From Amphritea sp. (GTDB taxonomy: Bacteria; Pseudomonadota; Gammaproteobacteria; Pseudomonadales; Balneatricaceae): a stretch of DNA of 64,000 bases. The stretch lies in NCBI RefSeq assembly GCF_016744155.1, contig NZ_JADGEW010000001.1:159714-223713 (forward strand). The letters are read 5' to 3'. The notes below the pieces were generated by a model that saw only the letters and a list, made by a program, of their open reading frames with translations, did not search any database and was not told the DNA's origin. The number at the start of each line of letters is the position of its first letter. The first letter of the stretch is position 1. A program made the translations under genes and the position numbers. Shown piece by piece: positions 1 through 9,472 of this stretch.

Positions 1-1016
1 AGCCTGTCATAGATGTGCTTAAAGCTGCCGCTATAGAGCCGATTATTTTCGACAAGGTAGAAGCTGATCCAGCTGAATCTATTGTATTAGCCGCTACCGG
101 ACAGGCGATCGCTGAAGGGGTTGACGGTGTAATCGGTTTGGGTGGCGGCTCCTCTATGGACGTGGCTAAACTGGTCGCACTGTTGGCCAAAGGGGAGGAA
201 GTTCTAGAGGATATTTATGGGGTAAACCTTGTTAAGGGGCGTAGATTACCACTGATTCAGATTCCTACGACCGCAGGTACTGGCTCTGAAGTTACCGCTG
301 TGGCTATTATCACCGTCGGTGAGGGAGAGAAGAAGGGAGTTGTTTCGGATCAACTACTACCGGATCTTGCTTTACTAGATGCAGAACTGACCTTAGGGCT
401 GCCGCCCATAGTAACTGCGACAACGGGAGTTGATGCCATGGTACATGCTATTGAGGCATACACTTCGCATAACCCAAACCATAACCTGATTTCCGATGCT
501 GTCGCTAAAGAAGCACTGGTTTTACTAGGAGGAAATATTCAGGCTGCGATCACTGATGGTCGCAACCTTGAGGTCCGCTCTAACATGCTGCTGGGCTCAA
601 TGCTGGCAGGCCAGGCGTTTGCAAATTCACCGGTTGCGGCTGTTCATGCGTTGGCTTATCCCCTTGGTGGGATCTATCACTTGTCCCACGGACTGACAAA
701 TGCCTTGGTTCTGCCTCATGTGATGCGTTTTAACCAAGTTGTTTGTGCCGATCTTTATGCTGCTTTGGCGCCGCTGGTCTTTCCTGAATTAAGGGCTATA
801 GAAAATAGCGAAGACCGAAGTAATGCATTTATTGATGCCTTGGCTGAGCTTAACGTTTCTCTAGGCATTAAAGACCGGTTACGGGATTACGATATTCCGG
901 AGTCTGCAATACCAAAGTTAGCGGAAGACGCAATGAAGCAGACGCGTTTGTTGGTCAATAATCCACGAGAAGTCAGCATCGATGATGCACTGGCAATCTA
1001 TCAAGCGGCTTGGTGA
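1..1016 (+). CDS. Iron-containing alcohol dehydrogenase (5' end cut by window)
   Basis: Group III Fe-dependent alcohol dehydrogenase, which interconverts an alcohol and an aldehyde with NAD(P). The reading frame is open to the left edge, so the true start lies outside the window; the family is about 380 residues and roughly 45 N-terminal residues are missing. Seen are the cofactor-binding stretch [12 protein letters not shown] and the metal-ligand region [12 protein letters not shown] followed by [16 protein letters not shown], which supply the Asp and His ligands. The stop overlaps the ribosome binding site of a thioesterase gene, and an SSADH follows. From this context a 4-hydroxybutyrate dehydrogenase role is plausible, but the substrate is inferred. 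Confidence 0.9.
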   Translation, partial: PVIDVLKAAAIEPIIFDKVEADPAESIVLAATGQAIAEGVDGVIGLGGGSSMDVAKLVALLAKGEEVLEDIYGVNLVKGRRLPLIQIPTTAGTGSEVTAVAIITVGEGEKKGVVSDQLLPDLALLDAELTLGLPPIVTATTGVDAMVHAIEAYTSHNPNHNLISDAVAKEALVLLGGNIQAAITDGRNLEVRSNMLLGSMLAGQAFANSPVAAVHALAYPLGGIYHLSHGLTNALVLPHVMRFNQVVCADLYAALAPLVFPELRAIENSEDRSNAFIDALAELNVSLGIKDRLRDYDIPESAIPKLAEDAMKQTRLLVNNPREVSIDDALAIYQAAW

Positions 1017-1024
1017 GGAATAAT

Positions 1025-1462
1025 ATGTCTGATTTAACAAAGTTGGAAACCCGTGCGGACTACCCGTATTTTATTACTATCCCAACCCGGTGGATGGATA
1101 ACGATGTATACGGGCATGTTAATAACGTGCAGTACTACAGTTATTTTGATACGGCAGTGAACAAGTATCTGATCGATCAGGGTGTGTTGGATATTTATAA
1201 CAGTGAGGTTATAGGACTGGTTGTCGAGACTCAGTGTAAGTACTACAGCAGCATTGCTTTCCCCGATGACATCATCGCTGGTGTAGCGGTAACCCGCTTG
1301 GGCAATAGTTCCGTTCGCTACGAGATTGGCCTGTTTCTCGAGGGGCAGGATAAACCGTCAGCGCAGGGGTATTTTATTCATGTGTATGTTGACCGTGCGA
1401 CTCAGCGGCCGGTATCTCTACCTGCTGATCTACGTGAAACCTTAGAACAACTCTCAGTCTGA
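1025..1462 (+). CDS. Hotdog-fold acyl-CoA thioesterase (4HBT/YbgC type)
   Basis: A small hotdog thioesterase of about 145 residues, predicted to hydrolyse an acyl-CoA. The N-terminal stretch [13 protein letters not shown] is the 4HBT active-site signature, with the Asp before YGHVNN expected to be catalytic. The ATG at 1025 is chosen over upstream TTG/GTG codons that overlap the dehydrogenase, because a GAGG Shine-Dalgarno lies just before it. It sits 8 bp after the alcohol dehydrogenase and 10 bp before the aldehyde dehydrogenase, so the three are probably one transcript. Substrate unknown; a C4 hydroxyacyl-CoA would fit the neighbours. Confidence 0.85.
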   Translation: MSDLTKLETRADYPYFITIPTRWMDNDVYGHVNNVQYYSYFDTAVNKYLIDQGVLDIYNSEVIGLVVETQCKYYSSIAFPDDIIAGVAVTRLGNSSVRYEIGLFLEGQDKPSAQGYFIHVYVDRATQRPVSLPADLRETLEQLSV

Positions 1463-1472
1463 GGAGGCTTTC

Positions 1473-2927
1473 ATGGAACTAAATAATGTTGACTTGCTGC
1501 AGTCTCAATCATTCATCAACGGGCAGTGGTGTGGTGCTGAGAATGGCAAACTGTTTCTTGTTAAGAACCCTGCAACCGGGGACACTATCGCGGAAGTAGC
1601 CGATCTTGATGCTGAGGATGTGACCAAGGCTATTAGCGCTGCAAACGATGCATGGGCCGGATGGCGAGCCCGAACGGGTAAGGAGCGCAGTGCTGTATTA
1701 CGTTGCTGGTTTGATCTGATTATTGAAGCGCAGGATGATCTCGCGAAAATTATGACGACGGAACAAGGTAAACCCGTCAATGAGGCACGCGGTGAAGTGC
1801 TTTACGGAGCCTCTTTTGTTGAGTGGTTTGCCGAAGAAGCTAAGCGACTTTATGGCGATATTATTCCTGCCCATGGCCGTGATAAGCGTTTGTTGGTGGT
1901 AAAACAATCAATTGGCGTTGCGGCAGCGATTACTCCCTGGAACTTCCCTATCGCTATGATTACCCGCAAAGTAGCGCCTGCGCTTGCGGCGGGCTGCCCG
2001 GTGGTTATTAAACCTTCTGAGCTTACGCCCTTGTCGGCGCTCGCTTTAGCTAAATTGGCACAAGAGGCTGGCTTTCCTGACGGAGTGTTTAATGTCATAA
2101 CGTCAACCAATGCGCCAGAAGTGGGCCGTGTGCTCTGTTCAGATTCTCGCGTACGTAAACTTTCGTTTACTGGCTCTACACCTGTTGGCAAGCTATTAGC
2201 AGAACAGTGTGCCAGCAATGTTAAAAAGGTTTCCCTTGAGCTGGGAGGCAATGCACCCTTTATCGTGTTTGATGATGCCGATCTCGATGCCGCGGTAGTT
2301 GGCGCCATCATTTCAAAGTTTCGCAATGCAGGGCAAACCTGTGTTTGCACTAATAGAATATTTGTACAGTCGGGTGTTTACGATGCCTTTACTGAGAAAT
2401 TCTCTGTTGCTGTAGAAGCGCTGACGGTCGGTAATGGTTTTGAACAAGATGTCACCATTGGCCCATTAATCGACGAGCGGGCACTTAATAAAGTACAGGC
2501 TCTGGTTGCGGATGCGCTAATTAATGGTGCAAAGATACTCACCGGTGGAGAGCAGTTCGAAGGCGTTACTAACGGTTATCGTCCGACCATACTAAGCAAT
2601 GTTGATAACACTATGCGGATTGCTCAGGAGGAAATTTTTGGTCCGGTTGCTACGTTGATTAGTTTTGAGTCAGAAAATGAAGTTATTGGAATGGCAAATG
2701 ACACGCCGTTTGGACTGGCTGCATATTTCTATGCCCGGGATATTGGCCGCATATGGCGAGTATCAGAAGCGCTTGAGTACGGTATGGTAGGCATAAATGA
2801 AGGCCTTATCTCCACCGAGGTGGCACCTTTCGGAGGTATCAAAGAGTCTGGCCTAGGTCGGGAAGGTTCGAAGTACGGTATCGATGACTATGTAGAGCTT
2901 AAATATCTTTGTATGGGTGTGAGTTGA
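1473..2927 (+). CDS. gabD: NAD(P)-dependent succinate-semialdehyde dehydrogenase
   Basis: An aldehyde dehydrogenase of 484 residues, the usual GabD length, which oxidises succinate semialdehyde to succinate. Visible are the PWNFP motif, the cofactor motif FTGSTPVGK, the general-base region LELGGNAPF and the catalytic cysteine in GQTCVC (Cys290). The C-terminal APFGGIKESGLGREGS is typical of SSADH. A strong GAGGAGG ribosome binding site precedes the ATG. As last gene of the operon it would carry the aldehyde made by the upstream alcohol dehydrogenase into the TCA cycle. A related semialdehyde dehydrogenase activity cannot be excluded. Confidence 0.88.
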   Translation: MELNNVDLLQSQSFINGQWCGAENGKLFLVKNPATGDTIAEVADLDAEDVTKAISAANDAWAGWRARTGKERSAVLRCWFDLIIEAQDDLAKIMTTEQGKPVNEARGEVLYGASFVEWFAEEAKRLYGDIIPAHGRDKRLLVVKQSIGVAAAITPWNFPIAMITRKVAPALAAGCPVVIKPSELTPLSALALAKLAQEAGFPDGVFNVITSTNAPEVGRVLCSDSRVRKLSFTGSTPVGKLLAEQCASNVKKVSLELGGNAPFIVFDDADLDAAVVGAIISKFRNAGQTCVCTNRIFVQSGVYDAFTEKFSVAVEALTVGNGFEQDVTIGPLIDERALNKVQALVADALINGAKILTGGEQFEGVTNGYRPTILSNVDNTMRIAQEEIFGPVATLISFESENEVIGMANDTPFGLAAYFYARDIGRIWRVSEALEYGMVGINEGLISTEVAPFGGIKESGLGREGSKYGIDDYVELKYLCMGVS

Positions 2928-2971
2928 TTGGGTTTTGATAAGTACTTGCTAGTTTTTCTTTGTTGAGACTT

Positions 2972-2997
2972 GCCCCTTTTACAGGGGCCTTTTTTTG
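2972..2997 (+). terminator. Rho-independent terminator after gabD
   Basis: A 6-bp stem GCCCCT/AGGGGC with loop TTTAC is followed by CTTTTTTT. It lies 45 bp after the gabD stop and closes the three-gene operon. Confidence 0.9.
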
Positions 2998-3040
2998 CCT
3001 ATAGACATAGTTACTATACGGCACTACAGCGTTTTTTGAA

Positions 3041-4648
3041 TTACCCCTGCTGCTCATTAATGCTCAGTGCGATCGCTTCGGCTATTTTAATACCGTCGAT
3101 CGCTGCGGACATAATACCACCGGCGTAACCGGCCCCTTCTCCCGCAGGGTATAAACCACGGGTGTTAATACTTTGCATATCATCGCCGCGCTTGATCGAG
3201 ACCGGTGAAGATGTACGTGTTTCAACGCCGGTTAGTAGTGCATCACTCTTGGCAAAGCCTTTGATCTTCTTGTTAAATTCAGGGATCGCTTCACGGATCG
3301 CCTCAATACAGAAATCGGGTAGCGCCTTGGAGAGATCGGTCAGCTTAATGCCTGGCTTGAATGAAGGTTTAACCGTACCGATCTCTTCAGATGAAGCGCC
3401 TTTAAGAAAATCTCCCACTTTCTGGGCTGGAGCATCGTAATTCTCGCCGCCCATGAGGTAAGCGTTACTCTCTAACTGACGCTGAAGGTCTATCCCGGCT
3501 AATGGGTTGCCGGGATAATCGGAAGGATCGATCCCCACCACAATTGCGCTGTTGGCATTGCGTTCCTGACGGGAGTACTGGCTCATACCGTTGGTAACCA
3601 CCCGGCCTTCCTCTGACGTTGCAGCAACGACAGTACCGCCCGGGCACATACAGAAACTGTAAACTGAACGGCCACTTTTACAGTGATGTACCAGCTTATA
3701 ATCGGCTGCGCCAAGAATAGGGTGGCCAGCATTTTTACCGAAACGGGCCTGATCAATCAGTGATTGCTCGTGCTCGATTCGGAAACCGATAGAGAATGGT
3801 TTGGCTTCCATATAAACATTTTTGTCGAACAGCATTTGGAAGGTATCACGTGCGCTATGACCTATGGCCAGGGCGACATGATTAGATTTGATAATTTCGC
3901 CATCCGCCAGGGTAATGCCGGTTACCTGGCCCTCTTCGATATGTAGATCATCTACCCGGGCGCTAAAACGGATCTCTCCGCCCATCTCGATAATTTTAGC
4001 GCGCATCTTTTCTACCATCGATACCAGTCTGAAAGTACCGATATGGGGCTTGCTAACATACATAATCTCTTCCGGCGCGCCGGCTTCGACAAACTCGGTC
4101 AGGACTTTACGGCCGTACTGTTTTGGATCTTTAATCTGTGTCCAGAGTTTACCATCGGAGAAAGTACCTGCGCCGCCCTCACCAAACTGAACGTTGGATT
4201 CGGTATTCAGCTTTTTCTGTCGCCAGAAGCCAAAAGTGTCTTTAGTCCGTTCGCGTACCTCTTTACCCCGTTCAATGATCAAGGGTTTATAACCCATCTG
4301 TGCCAGTACAAGACCTGTCAGCAGACCGCAGGGACCAAAACCGATCACTAATGGGCGTTCTTGCAGATCGGTCGGTGCCTGAGCAACGAACTTGTACTCC
4401 ATATCCGGAGTGAGGCGAATCGATTGATTCCCCGCGTGCTTTTCCAGTAACTCATCGTTAATAGTGGTGTCGACATCGAGAGTATAGATCAGGAATATGC
4501 TGTTCTTTTTACGGGCATCGTAGCCGCGACGACGAATCTCTACAGTGGTTAACTGCTCTGCTGTTATGTCGAGAGTCGTTAAAATGGTATCAGTAAAAGC
4601 CTGCTCATCATGATCCAGCGGCAGTTTAATATTTGAAAGACGTATCAT
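3041..4648 (-). CDS. FAD-dependent dehydrogenase, COG2509 family
   Basis: A 535-residue flavoprotein of the widespread but poorly characterised COG2509 family. After an N-terminal accessory domain of about 90 residues comes a Rossmann FAD/NAD(P) motif, GFGPCGLLTGLVLAQ, ending in the acidic residue of IIERG. Further conserved parts are GGAGTFSDGKLWT and the C-terminal GLYPAGEGAGYAGGI, which closes the FAD site. The substrate is unknown. The ATG at 4648 has no clear Shine-Dalgarno, and the terminator hairpin of the upstream gene ends only about 15 nt before it, so promoter and start deserve care. Confidence 0.88.
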   Translation of the reverse strand: MIRLSNIKLPLDHDEQAFTDTILTTLDITAEQLTTVEIRRRGYDARKKNSIFLIYTLDVDTTINDELLEKHAGNQSIRLTPDMEYKFVAQAPTDLQERPLVIGFGPCGLLTGLVLAQMGYKPLIIERGKEVRERTKDTFGFWRQKKLNTESNVQFGEGGAGTFSDGKLWTQIKDPKQYGRKVLTEFVEAGAPEEIMYVSKPHIGTFRLVSMVEKMRAKIIEMGGEIRFSARVDDLHIEEGQVTGITLADGEIIKSNHVALAIGHSARDTFQMLFDKNVYMEAKPFSIGFRIEHEQSLIDQARFGKNAGHPILGAADYKLVHHCKSGRSVYSFCMCPGGTVVAATSEEGRVVTNGMSQYSRQERNANSAIVVGIDPSDYPGNPLAGIDLQRQLESNAYLMGGENYDAPAQKVGDFLKGASSEEIGTVKPSFKPGIKLTDLSKALPDFCIEAIREAIPEFNKKIKGFAKSDALLTGVETRTSSPVSIKRGDDMQSINTRGLYPAGEGAGYAGGIMSAAIDGIKIAEAIALSINEQQG

Positions 4649-4662
4649 CTGATAAAAGCCCG

Positions 4663-4686
4663 AAAAAAGAGCGGCGAAAACCGCTC
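4663..4686 (-). terminator. Rho-independent terminator after the MBL-fold gene
   Basis: On the minus strand a GAGCGG/CCGCTC stem with loop TTTTCG is followed by TTTTTT. It lies about 80 bp after the MBL-fold stop and directly before the COG2509 start. Confidence 0.85.
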
Positions 4687-4768
4687 ATAAGTTACTTAGC
4701 TATAGTAAAGGGGGCATTTTACTGTATTTCTGCGGTGGATGCCGAAGAGTTTGATGAGGCTTTGTACC

Positions 4769-5698
4769 CTATTTTTTTGTATTGCTTGCTGCTGCAGGCT
4801 TGCGCATATATTTCCACTTTAGGCTGGAGTTTATGGCGCTCTCACCATGGGCCCGATGGGGCAATACCTTTAGAAGTTTTAGTTGTACTTCTTTCCGGTC
4901 ATCGGACACTTCAGCAAACTGCTTTGCCTTTTCATCGAAAAATAGGAGATAGCTGCGCAATTCAACCAGGTCTTGATTTGCCGAGAGCTCTCCATGGCCA
5001 GGCACAATTGTTTTAGCGTTCAGCGAGCTTATCAGATCAAGCGTTTTAACCCAGCCGGCCACGTCGGAGGCACCCATATTTGGATGGTAGTCATTGAATA
5101 AAACATCACCGGCAAAGACGATTTCCTGTTCCGGCAAATGGACAAATGCACTCCCTTGAGTATGTGAGTGGGTGTGGAAAACAATTTCGGGTTTAATACC
5201 GCCTAAATCGATAACCAACTTGTCTTGAAATGTCATATCTGGATAGGTAATACGGGTTCCTTGTGCCTGATCGGCGGTCAGTCCTGACCAGCCATTGTCT
5301 AAAATCTTCTGTGACCACTTCTTCATATAAATATCAGCCATCTGATGAGAAATGATGGTTGCGCCTAATGCTGAAAAGTCAGCGTTGCCAAAGGTATGGT
5401 CCGAATGAAAATGGGTATTTAAAACATAGTGAATGGGTTTGTCAGTAATTTCACGAATCGCCTGAATAAACTCCTGAGCCCGCAGCGAAGATATCTGTGT
5501 ATCGATGACCAAAACCGATTTGTCGCCAATAATAACACCTGCATTTGCGCCATAACTGTTATTGGGTGAGTAATCGGCTGTGCCTAAAAAGACATAGGCA
5601 TTTTCTGATAGTTGGGTGAGTTTATTGACGGCCTGCGCCGTTTGAATCCAGAGCAGTGTTGCTGCTATTACGCATAGTTGTTTTATGAATGTTTTCAT
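4769..5698 (-). CDS. Exported MBL-fold metallo-hydrolase
   Basis: A metallo-beta-lactamase-fold hydrolase of 309 residues with a Sec signal peptide (residues 1-23, ending QTAQA), so it acts in the periplasm. The zinc signature HFHSDH is at residues 96-101. Further ligands are expected in HTHSHTQGS, in FAGDVLF and in VPGHGEL. It resembles the SoxH / quinoprotein-relay metallohydrolase group of the superfamily; the substrate cannot be told. It has its own terminator and lies next to an XRE regulator and a sulfur-transport-type permease. Confidence 0.88.
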   Translation of the reverse strand: MKTFIKQLCVIAATLLWIQTAQAVNKLTQLSENAYVFLGTADYSPNNSYGANAGVIIGDKSVLVIDTQISSLRAQEFIQAIREITDKPIHYVLNTHFHSDHTFGNADFSALGATIISHQMADIYMKKWSQKILDNGWSGLTADQAQGTRITYPDMTFQDKLVIDLGGIKPEIVFHTHSHTQGSAFVHLPEQEIVFAGDVLFNDYHPNMGASDVAGWVKTLDLISSLNAKTIVPGHGELSANQDLVELRSYLLFFDEKAKQFAEVSDDRKEVQLKLLKVLPHRAHGESAINSSLKWKYMRKPAAASNTKK

Positions 5699-5823
5699 TT
5701 CAGCACTTCCTCAATAAAGCAAAACGATGACTTTATTTTTCAGCAGTACTTTATTTCAAACAATAAATTTCGCAGGTGTTTTTAGGTGGAACCCATTATT
5801 CAGTGTGACCGGCAGCAACAGAA

Positions 5824-6021
5824 TTAGCTGGCAGATGTCATACAGAGAGAAGGCTGTACGTGGATCTGAGGGCTTTTGTTTGTATCCTGAATAAACTGTT
5901 CGCCTACCTGAATCAGTTTTTCGCCGAGCTGAATAAAAGCTGGTGTGACTATCCAGACAGCTAATACACAGCACAGAGCTGGCATTAATAATTTGTTTGT
6001 ACAGCGTGCAGAGGTGATCAT
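5824..6021 (-). CDS. Small single-pass membrane protein (65 aa)
   Basis: Not recognised. It has a short basic N-terminus, one hydrophobic segment (about residues 10-30, with three cysteines in or before it) and a polar tail. It is accepted as a gene because an AGGAG Shine-Dalgarno stands 9 nt before the ATG and the start lies only 12 bp after the stop of the XRE regulator, implying co-transcription. An overlapping frame at 5756-5974 lacks such a start and is rejected. Confidence 0.5.
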   Translation of the reverse strand: MITSARCTNKLLMPALCCVLAVWIVTPAFIQLGEKLIQVGEQFIQDTNKSPQIHVQPSLCMTSAS

Positions 6022-6033
6022 GGAATTAAGCTC

Positions 6034-6642
6034 CTAATCAATCAATTCATCAAAACGGTATATCCGAACAGGGGGGCGACTTTGGAATATTTGTTCACTT
6101 ATAAACTGGCTTTGTGACACTGTATAGACCGCACCAGAGCTAAAAACCGGAACCACGGACGATTGGCTATAACCGGAAGATCCATCATCGAAGGTTACGG
6201 GAGCTACATAATCGACACGGGCAATTTCCCCACTGTAGATCCCTATATCCCCCACTGGCACCATGTACCTTTCGTAAAAATCGTCCCCGACAAAGTGCCG
6301 TATAAGGGCACCTTTCATATCGTTACGACTGGCTTGAAAGCGCTCGGCGTAGCTGTCTGAAAGCTCGATTATTTTGGTGCCGGGTATCGTGATGGTTGCT
6401 CGACCAAACGCAGATCGAACCATCCGAGTTGCCGCAACCAAGGCGCTGTCCTCTTTGGTCAGAAATAGGTCGCGCAAGCGCTTTTGAATAGCCAGTGATG
6501 GAGTATCTTTACCCCGCTCCCAGCGTGAGATGGTTGTTTGGTCGACACTAAGAAGATAGGCCAGAGCATCTTGCTTTAGTCCATTCTCTTTACGGTATGT
6601 CTGTATTAAAAAAGGCCAGTCACTCATCAGAAACTTACCCAT
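6034..6642 (-). CDS. XRE-family transcriptional regulator
   Basis: A DNA-binding regulator of about 200 residues. The N-terminal Cro/C1-type helix-turn-helix (about residues 13-65) contains QDALAYLLSVDQTTISRWERG. The C-terminal 130 residues form an unrecognised sensing or dimerisation domain. A second ATG 15 nt downstream (MSDWPF) is an alternative start; neither has a strong Shine-Dalgarno. It is divergent from the YeeE/YedE permease and followed by a small membrane protein gene, so control of the shared intergenic region is likely but inferred. Confidence 0.82.
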   Translation of the reverse strand: MGKFLMSDWPFLIQTYRKENGLKQDALAYLLSVDQTTISRWERGKDTPSLAIQKRLRDLFLTKEDSALVAATRMVRSAFGRATITIPGTKIIELSDSYAERFQASRNDMKGALIRHFVGDDFYERYMVPVGDIGIYSGEIARVDYVAPVTFDDGSSGYSQSSVVPVFSSGAVYTVSQSQFISEQIFQSRPPVRIYRFDELID

Positions 6643-6657
6643 TGTACTTCTTGTGAA

Positions 6658-6712
6658 CTTTAGACATTACAGGATTCAATCAGGGGATAAAGTATCCTTT
6701 AGACGCAGGATT
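6658..6712. promoter_or_regulatory. Candidate operator: direct repeat and inverted repeat between XRE gene and permease
   Basis: CTTTAGAC occurs at 6658-6665 and 6697-6704, 39 bp apart, each followed a few bases later by AGGATT. Between them lies the inverted repeat GGATA-AAG-TATCC (6685-6697). The position between divergent genes suggests binding of the XRE regulator; this is inference. Confidence 0.35.
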
Positions 6713-6821
6713 AGTGTGGTTATTTGACTCGCCTGTATGACTATACTGACTTCAATGTTCACTTTTCAGCTAGAAATCAGTCTAGGCTATTATGGTTAAA
6801 AGCCTATAAAGGTGAAATATA

Positions 6822-7748
6822 ATGGTTCTTTTCCTTGGCGCGTTGATGTTGGCTGTTCTGCTTGGCTATCTGGCTCAAAGCACTGGTCTGTGCATGGTAC
6901 GGGGTATAAAAGAGTGGCTAGGGGGCAATCCGATGTTCATGCTGGCGATTCTTTTGTCAGGAGTGTGGGCTTGGGTGGCAGCATCTACTGCTATCTTTAT
7001 GGGTAACGCACCACCGTTTAAAGTATATGAGGCCAACGTTTGGTTTGCTCTGGGTGGCTTGTTGTTTGGTTTGGGTACCGCCTTTAATCAGGGCTGTGGG
7101 GTATCGACGCTGAGCAAACTATCACGTGGCAATTTGCAGATGCTGGCTACTCTGACGGGTTGGATTATTGGTTGGTGTGCGTTGGCGAATTTAGAGATAG
7201 ATACCGCCGTCACTGAGCTACCTGCGCCATCAATACCGGCCTATGCTGCCCTCTCTATTCTGTCTGTCGCTATCACTGTCTGGGCTCTGCTGGGGGACAA
7301 ATTACGTAAAAAGCTCTGGCTTGGCATGATGGGAATAGGCCTGCTAGCTAGTTTTCTTTTCTTATATGAGCCCGGCTGGACGCCTAGTGGTCTGCTTCAT
7401 GATCTGAGCGCTGCGGTTTTACATGGTGAGAGTACACGATGGCCGCTATCGCCAAGATACTATCTGTTACTCGCTTTGCTCGGCGGTATGATTCTCGCGG
7501 CATGGCGGATTAAACAGTTTGATCTCCGCTCCCCACGGTGGAACGTCTGGTTGATACATTTGCTGGCGGGCGTTTTGATGGGGCTGGGTGCTGCCCTGGC
7601 AATGGGAGGCAATGATTCGCAGCTACTGCTTGCCCTGCCCGCATTCTCTCCGTCTGGTTTTGTGACTGTAGTATCTATGTTGATAGGCATCTTTCTGGGA
7701 TTGAAGATCGATGCGAAATATATTTCTGTAGAAGATAGAAGCTGCTAA
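6822..7748 (+). CDS. YeeE/YedE (TsuA-like) family membrane protein
   Basis: A polytopic inner-membrane protein of 308 residues of the YeeE/YedE family, whose studied members import thiosulfate or other sulfur compounds. The two family cysteine regions are present: STGLCMVRG near residue 24 and NQGCGVSTLSK near residue 90. About nine hydrophobic segments are seen. An AAGGTGA ribosome binding site precedes the ATG. It is divergent from the XRE gene. The transported compound is inferred from family only. Confidence 0.85.
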   Translation: MVLFLGALMLAVLLGYLAQSTGLCMVRGIKEWLGGNPMFMLAILLSGVWAWVAASTAIFMGNAPPFKVYEANVWFALGGLLFGLGTAFNQGCGVSTLSKLSRGNLQMLATLTGWIIGWCALANLEIDTAVTELPAPSIPAYAALSILSVAITVWALLGDKLRKKLWLGMMGIGLLASFLFLYEPGWTPSGLLHDLSAAVLHGESTRWPLSPRYYLLLALLGGMILAAWRIKQFDLRSPRWNVWLIHLLAGVLMGLGAALAMGGNDSQLLLALPAFSPSGFVTVVSMLIGIFLGLKIDAKYISVEDRSC

Positions 7749-7807
7749 CTATCACTATCTTTTTTAAAAGCATAGATAAAGACTGGAAAAGTGAAGGAGA
7801 TGGGGCC

Positions 7808-9472
7808 CTATTCCAGCCCCTCAATCACACCGCTTTGCAAAAGCTGGATACTGTTGGCTGCCGGTTCCTTTGGAAGTCCGGGCATACGCATGATCTTGCC
7901 GGTCAGAATCACCAGAAAGCCTGCTCCGGCATTAATCTGAATCGCCCGAACGGTCACTTCAAAGTCCCGTGGTCTGCCATGAAGCTCCGGGTCATCTGAC
8001 AGTGAACTTGGGGCTTTGGCGATACACACAGGCAGATGGGTCAGACCCAGTTGTTGAACTAGCTTGAGATCTTTCTCTGCATCTTTTGTAAAGGCGACAT
8101 CATCTGCACCATACATCGTTTTACATACAGCTCGTACCTTCTCTAATACGGTTAAATCCAGGCTATATAGAGGTTTAAAGGGTTTGTTCTGTGTTACTGA
8201 ATTGATAACTGCTTTGGCCAGTTCAATGGCCCCTTTACCGCCATCGGCATGGTGGGTTGTTTCCGCAAAGGCGACGCCATGTTCGAGACAGCGATTACGA
8301 ATAATCGCTACTTCTGCATCGGTGTCGGTGGCAAATCGGTTAAGCGCCACCACGGGTTGCTTATTGAATATCGCGACACTTTCAATGTGCTTATCCAGAT
8401 TCCCCAACCCTTGTGTCACCGCTGTAAGATCTTCGGCTTCCAAGGTGTTTTTCAGCTTACCACCGTGCATTTTTAATGCCCGAACGGTGGTTACCAGCAC
8501 CACTGCATCCGGATCTAAATTCGCTACTCGGCATTTGATATCGAAGAACTTTTCGGCGCCCAGATCGAAGCCGAAACCCGCTTCAGTGATTGCCCAGTCT
8601 GCATACTGCATCGCCATCCGGGTAGCGATAACGCTGTTGCACCCGTGAGCGATGTTGGCAAAAGGGCCTCCATGAACAAAGGCTGGAGTGCCCTCAAAGC
8701 TTTGTACCAGATTGGGTTGTAGCGCATCCCGTAACAGCGCCATCATCGCCCCGGTAATCTGTAACTGTGCGGCATAAACCGGCTCGCTCGCATAGGTATA
8801 GCCGATCAAAGTGCGATCAAGACGCTGTTTCAGATCCTCAGCGTTTTCGGCCAGGCAGAGCATCGCCATCACTTCTGAGGCGGCGGTAATATCGAAGCCG
8901 CCTTCCCGCGGAATTCCCTGCATCTTTCCGCCGAGGCCGAGGACGATGTTGCGCAGACTGCGGTCGTTCATATCCATAACCCGGCGCCAGACAATCTGCC
9001 GGGGGTCGATGCCTAACAAGTTGCCCTGGTAGATGTGGTTATCGAGGGCTGCCGACACTAGGTTATTAGCGCTGGTGATGGCATGAAAATCACCGGTAAA
9101 GTGCAGATTGATGCGGTCGGCAGGCATTATCTGACTATAGCCCCCGCCAGTCGCTCCCCCTTTCATTCCGAGGCAAGGCCCTAGCGAGGGTTCACGTAGC
9201 GCCATGCATACCGACTCGTTCAGCTGTGAAAACGCCTGAGCCAGACCAATCGTTGTGGTGGTTTTACCTTCCCCGGAGGGGGTGGGTGTCGTAGCAGAAA
9301 CAAGAATTAGCTTGCCTGGTTTCCTATTGTTCTGGGTTAGCGCCTTTAGATCTACCTTGGCGATATCCCGACCATAAGGGTGGAGGTAGTCACTATCAAT
9401 TCCCAGTTTCTCACTGATTTCAGCAATAGGCAGGGGGCTGAACTGTAGAGCGATCTCGACATCTGTGGCCAT
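7808..9472 (-). CDS. fhs: Formate--tetrahydrofolate ligase
   Basis: ATP-dependent ligation of formate to tetrahydrofolate, giving 10-formyl-THF for one-carbon metabolism. The 554-residue length is normal. The nucleotide-binding loop TPSGEGKTTTTIGLAQAF is near residue 65, and the family stretches GGATGGGYSQ, FVHGGPFANIAHGCNS and GGKGAIELA are all present. No folD-type gene is adjacent, so it appears to be transcribed alone. Confidence 0.97.
   Translation of the reverse strand: MATDVEIALQFSPLPIAEISEKLGIDSDYLHPYGRDIAKVDLKALTQNNRKPGKLILVSATTPTPSGEGKTTTTIGLAQAFSQLNESVCMALREPSLGPCLGMKGGATGGGYSQIMPADRINLHFTGDFHAITSANNLVSAALDNHIYQGNLLGIDPRQIVWRRVMDMNDRSLRNIVLGLGGKMQGIPREGGFDITAASEVMAMLCLAENAEDLKQRLDRTLIGYTYASEPVYAAQLQITGAMMALLRDALQPNLVQSFEGTPAFVHGGPFANIAHGCNSVIATRMAMQYADWAITEAGFGFDLGAEKFFDIKCRVANLDPDAVVLVTTVRALKMHGGKLKNTLEAEDLTAVTQGLGNLDKHIESVAIFNKQPVVALNRFATDTDAEVAIIRNRCLEHGVAFAETTHHADGGKGAIELAKAVINSVTQNKPFKPLYSLDLTVLEKVRAVCKTMYGADDVAFTKDAEKDLKLVQQLGLTHLPVCIAKAPSSLSDDPELHGRPRDFEVTVRAIQINAGAGFLVILTGKIMRMPGLPKEPAANSIQLLQSGVIEGLE

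Noticed and set aside
1850..2350. 166-codon minus-strand frame within gabD
   Set aside because: Shadow frame of a complete aldehyde dehydrogenase gene.
5756..5974. 72-codon minus-strand frame overlapping the small membrane protein
   Set aside because: The alternative frame at 5824-6021 has a good Shine-Dalgarno and operon spacing; this one has neither.
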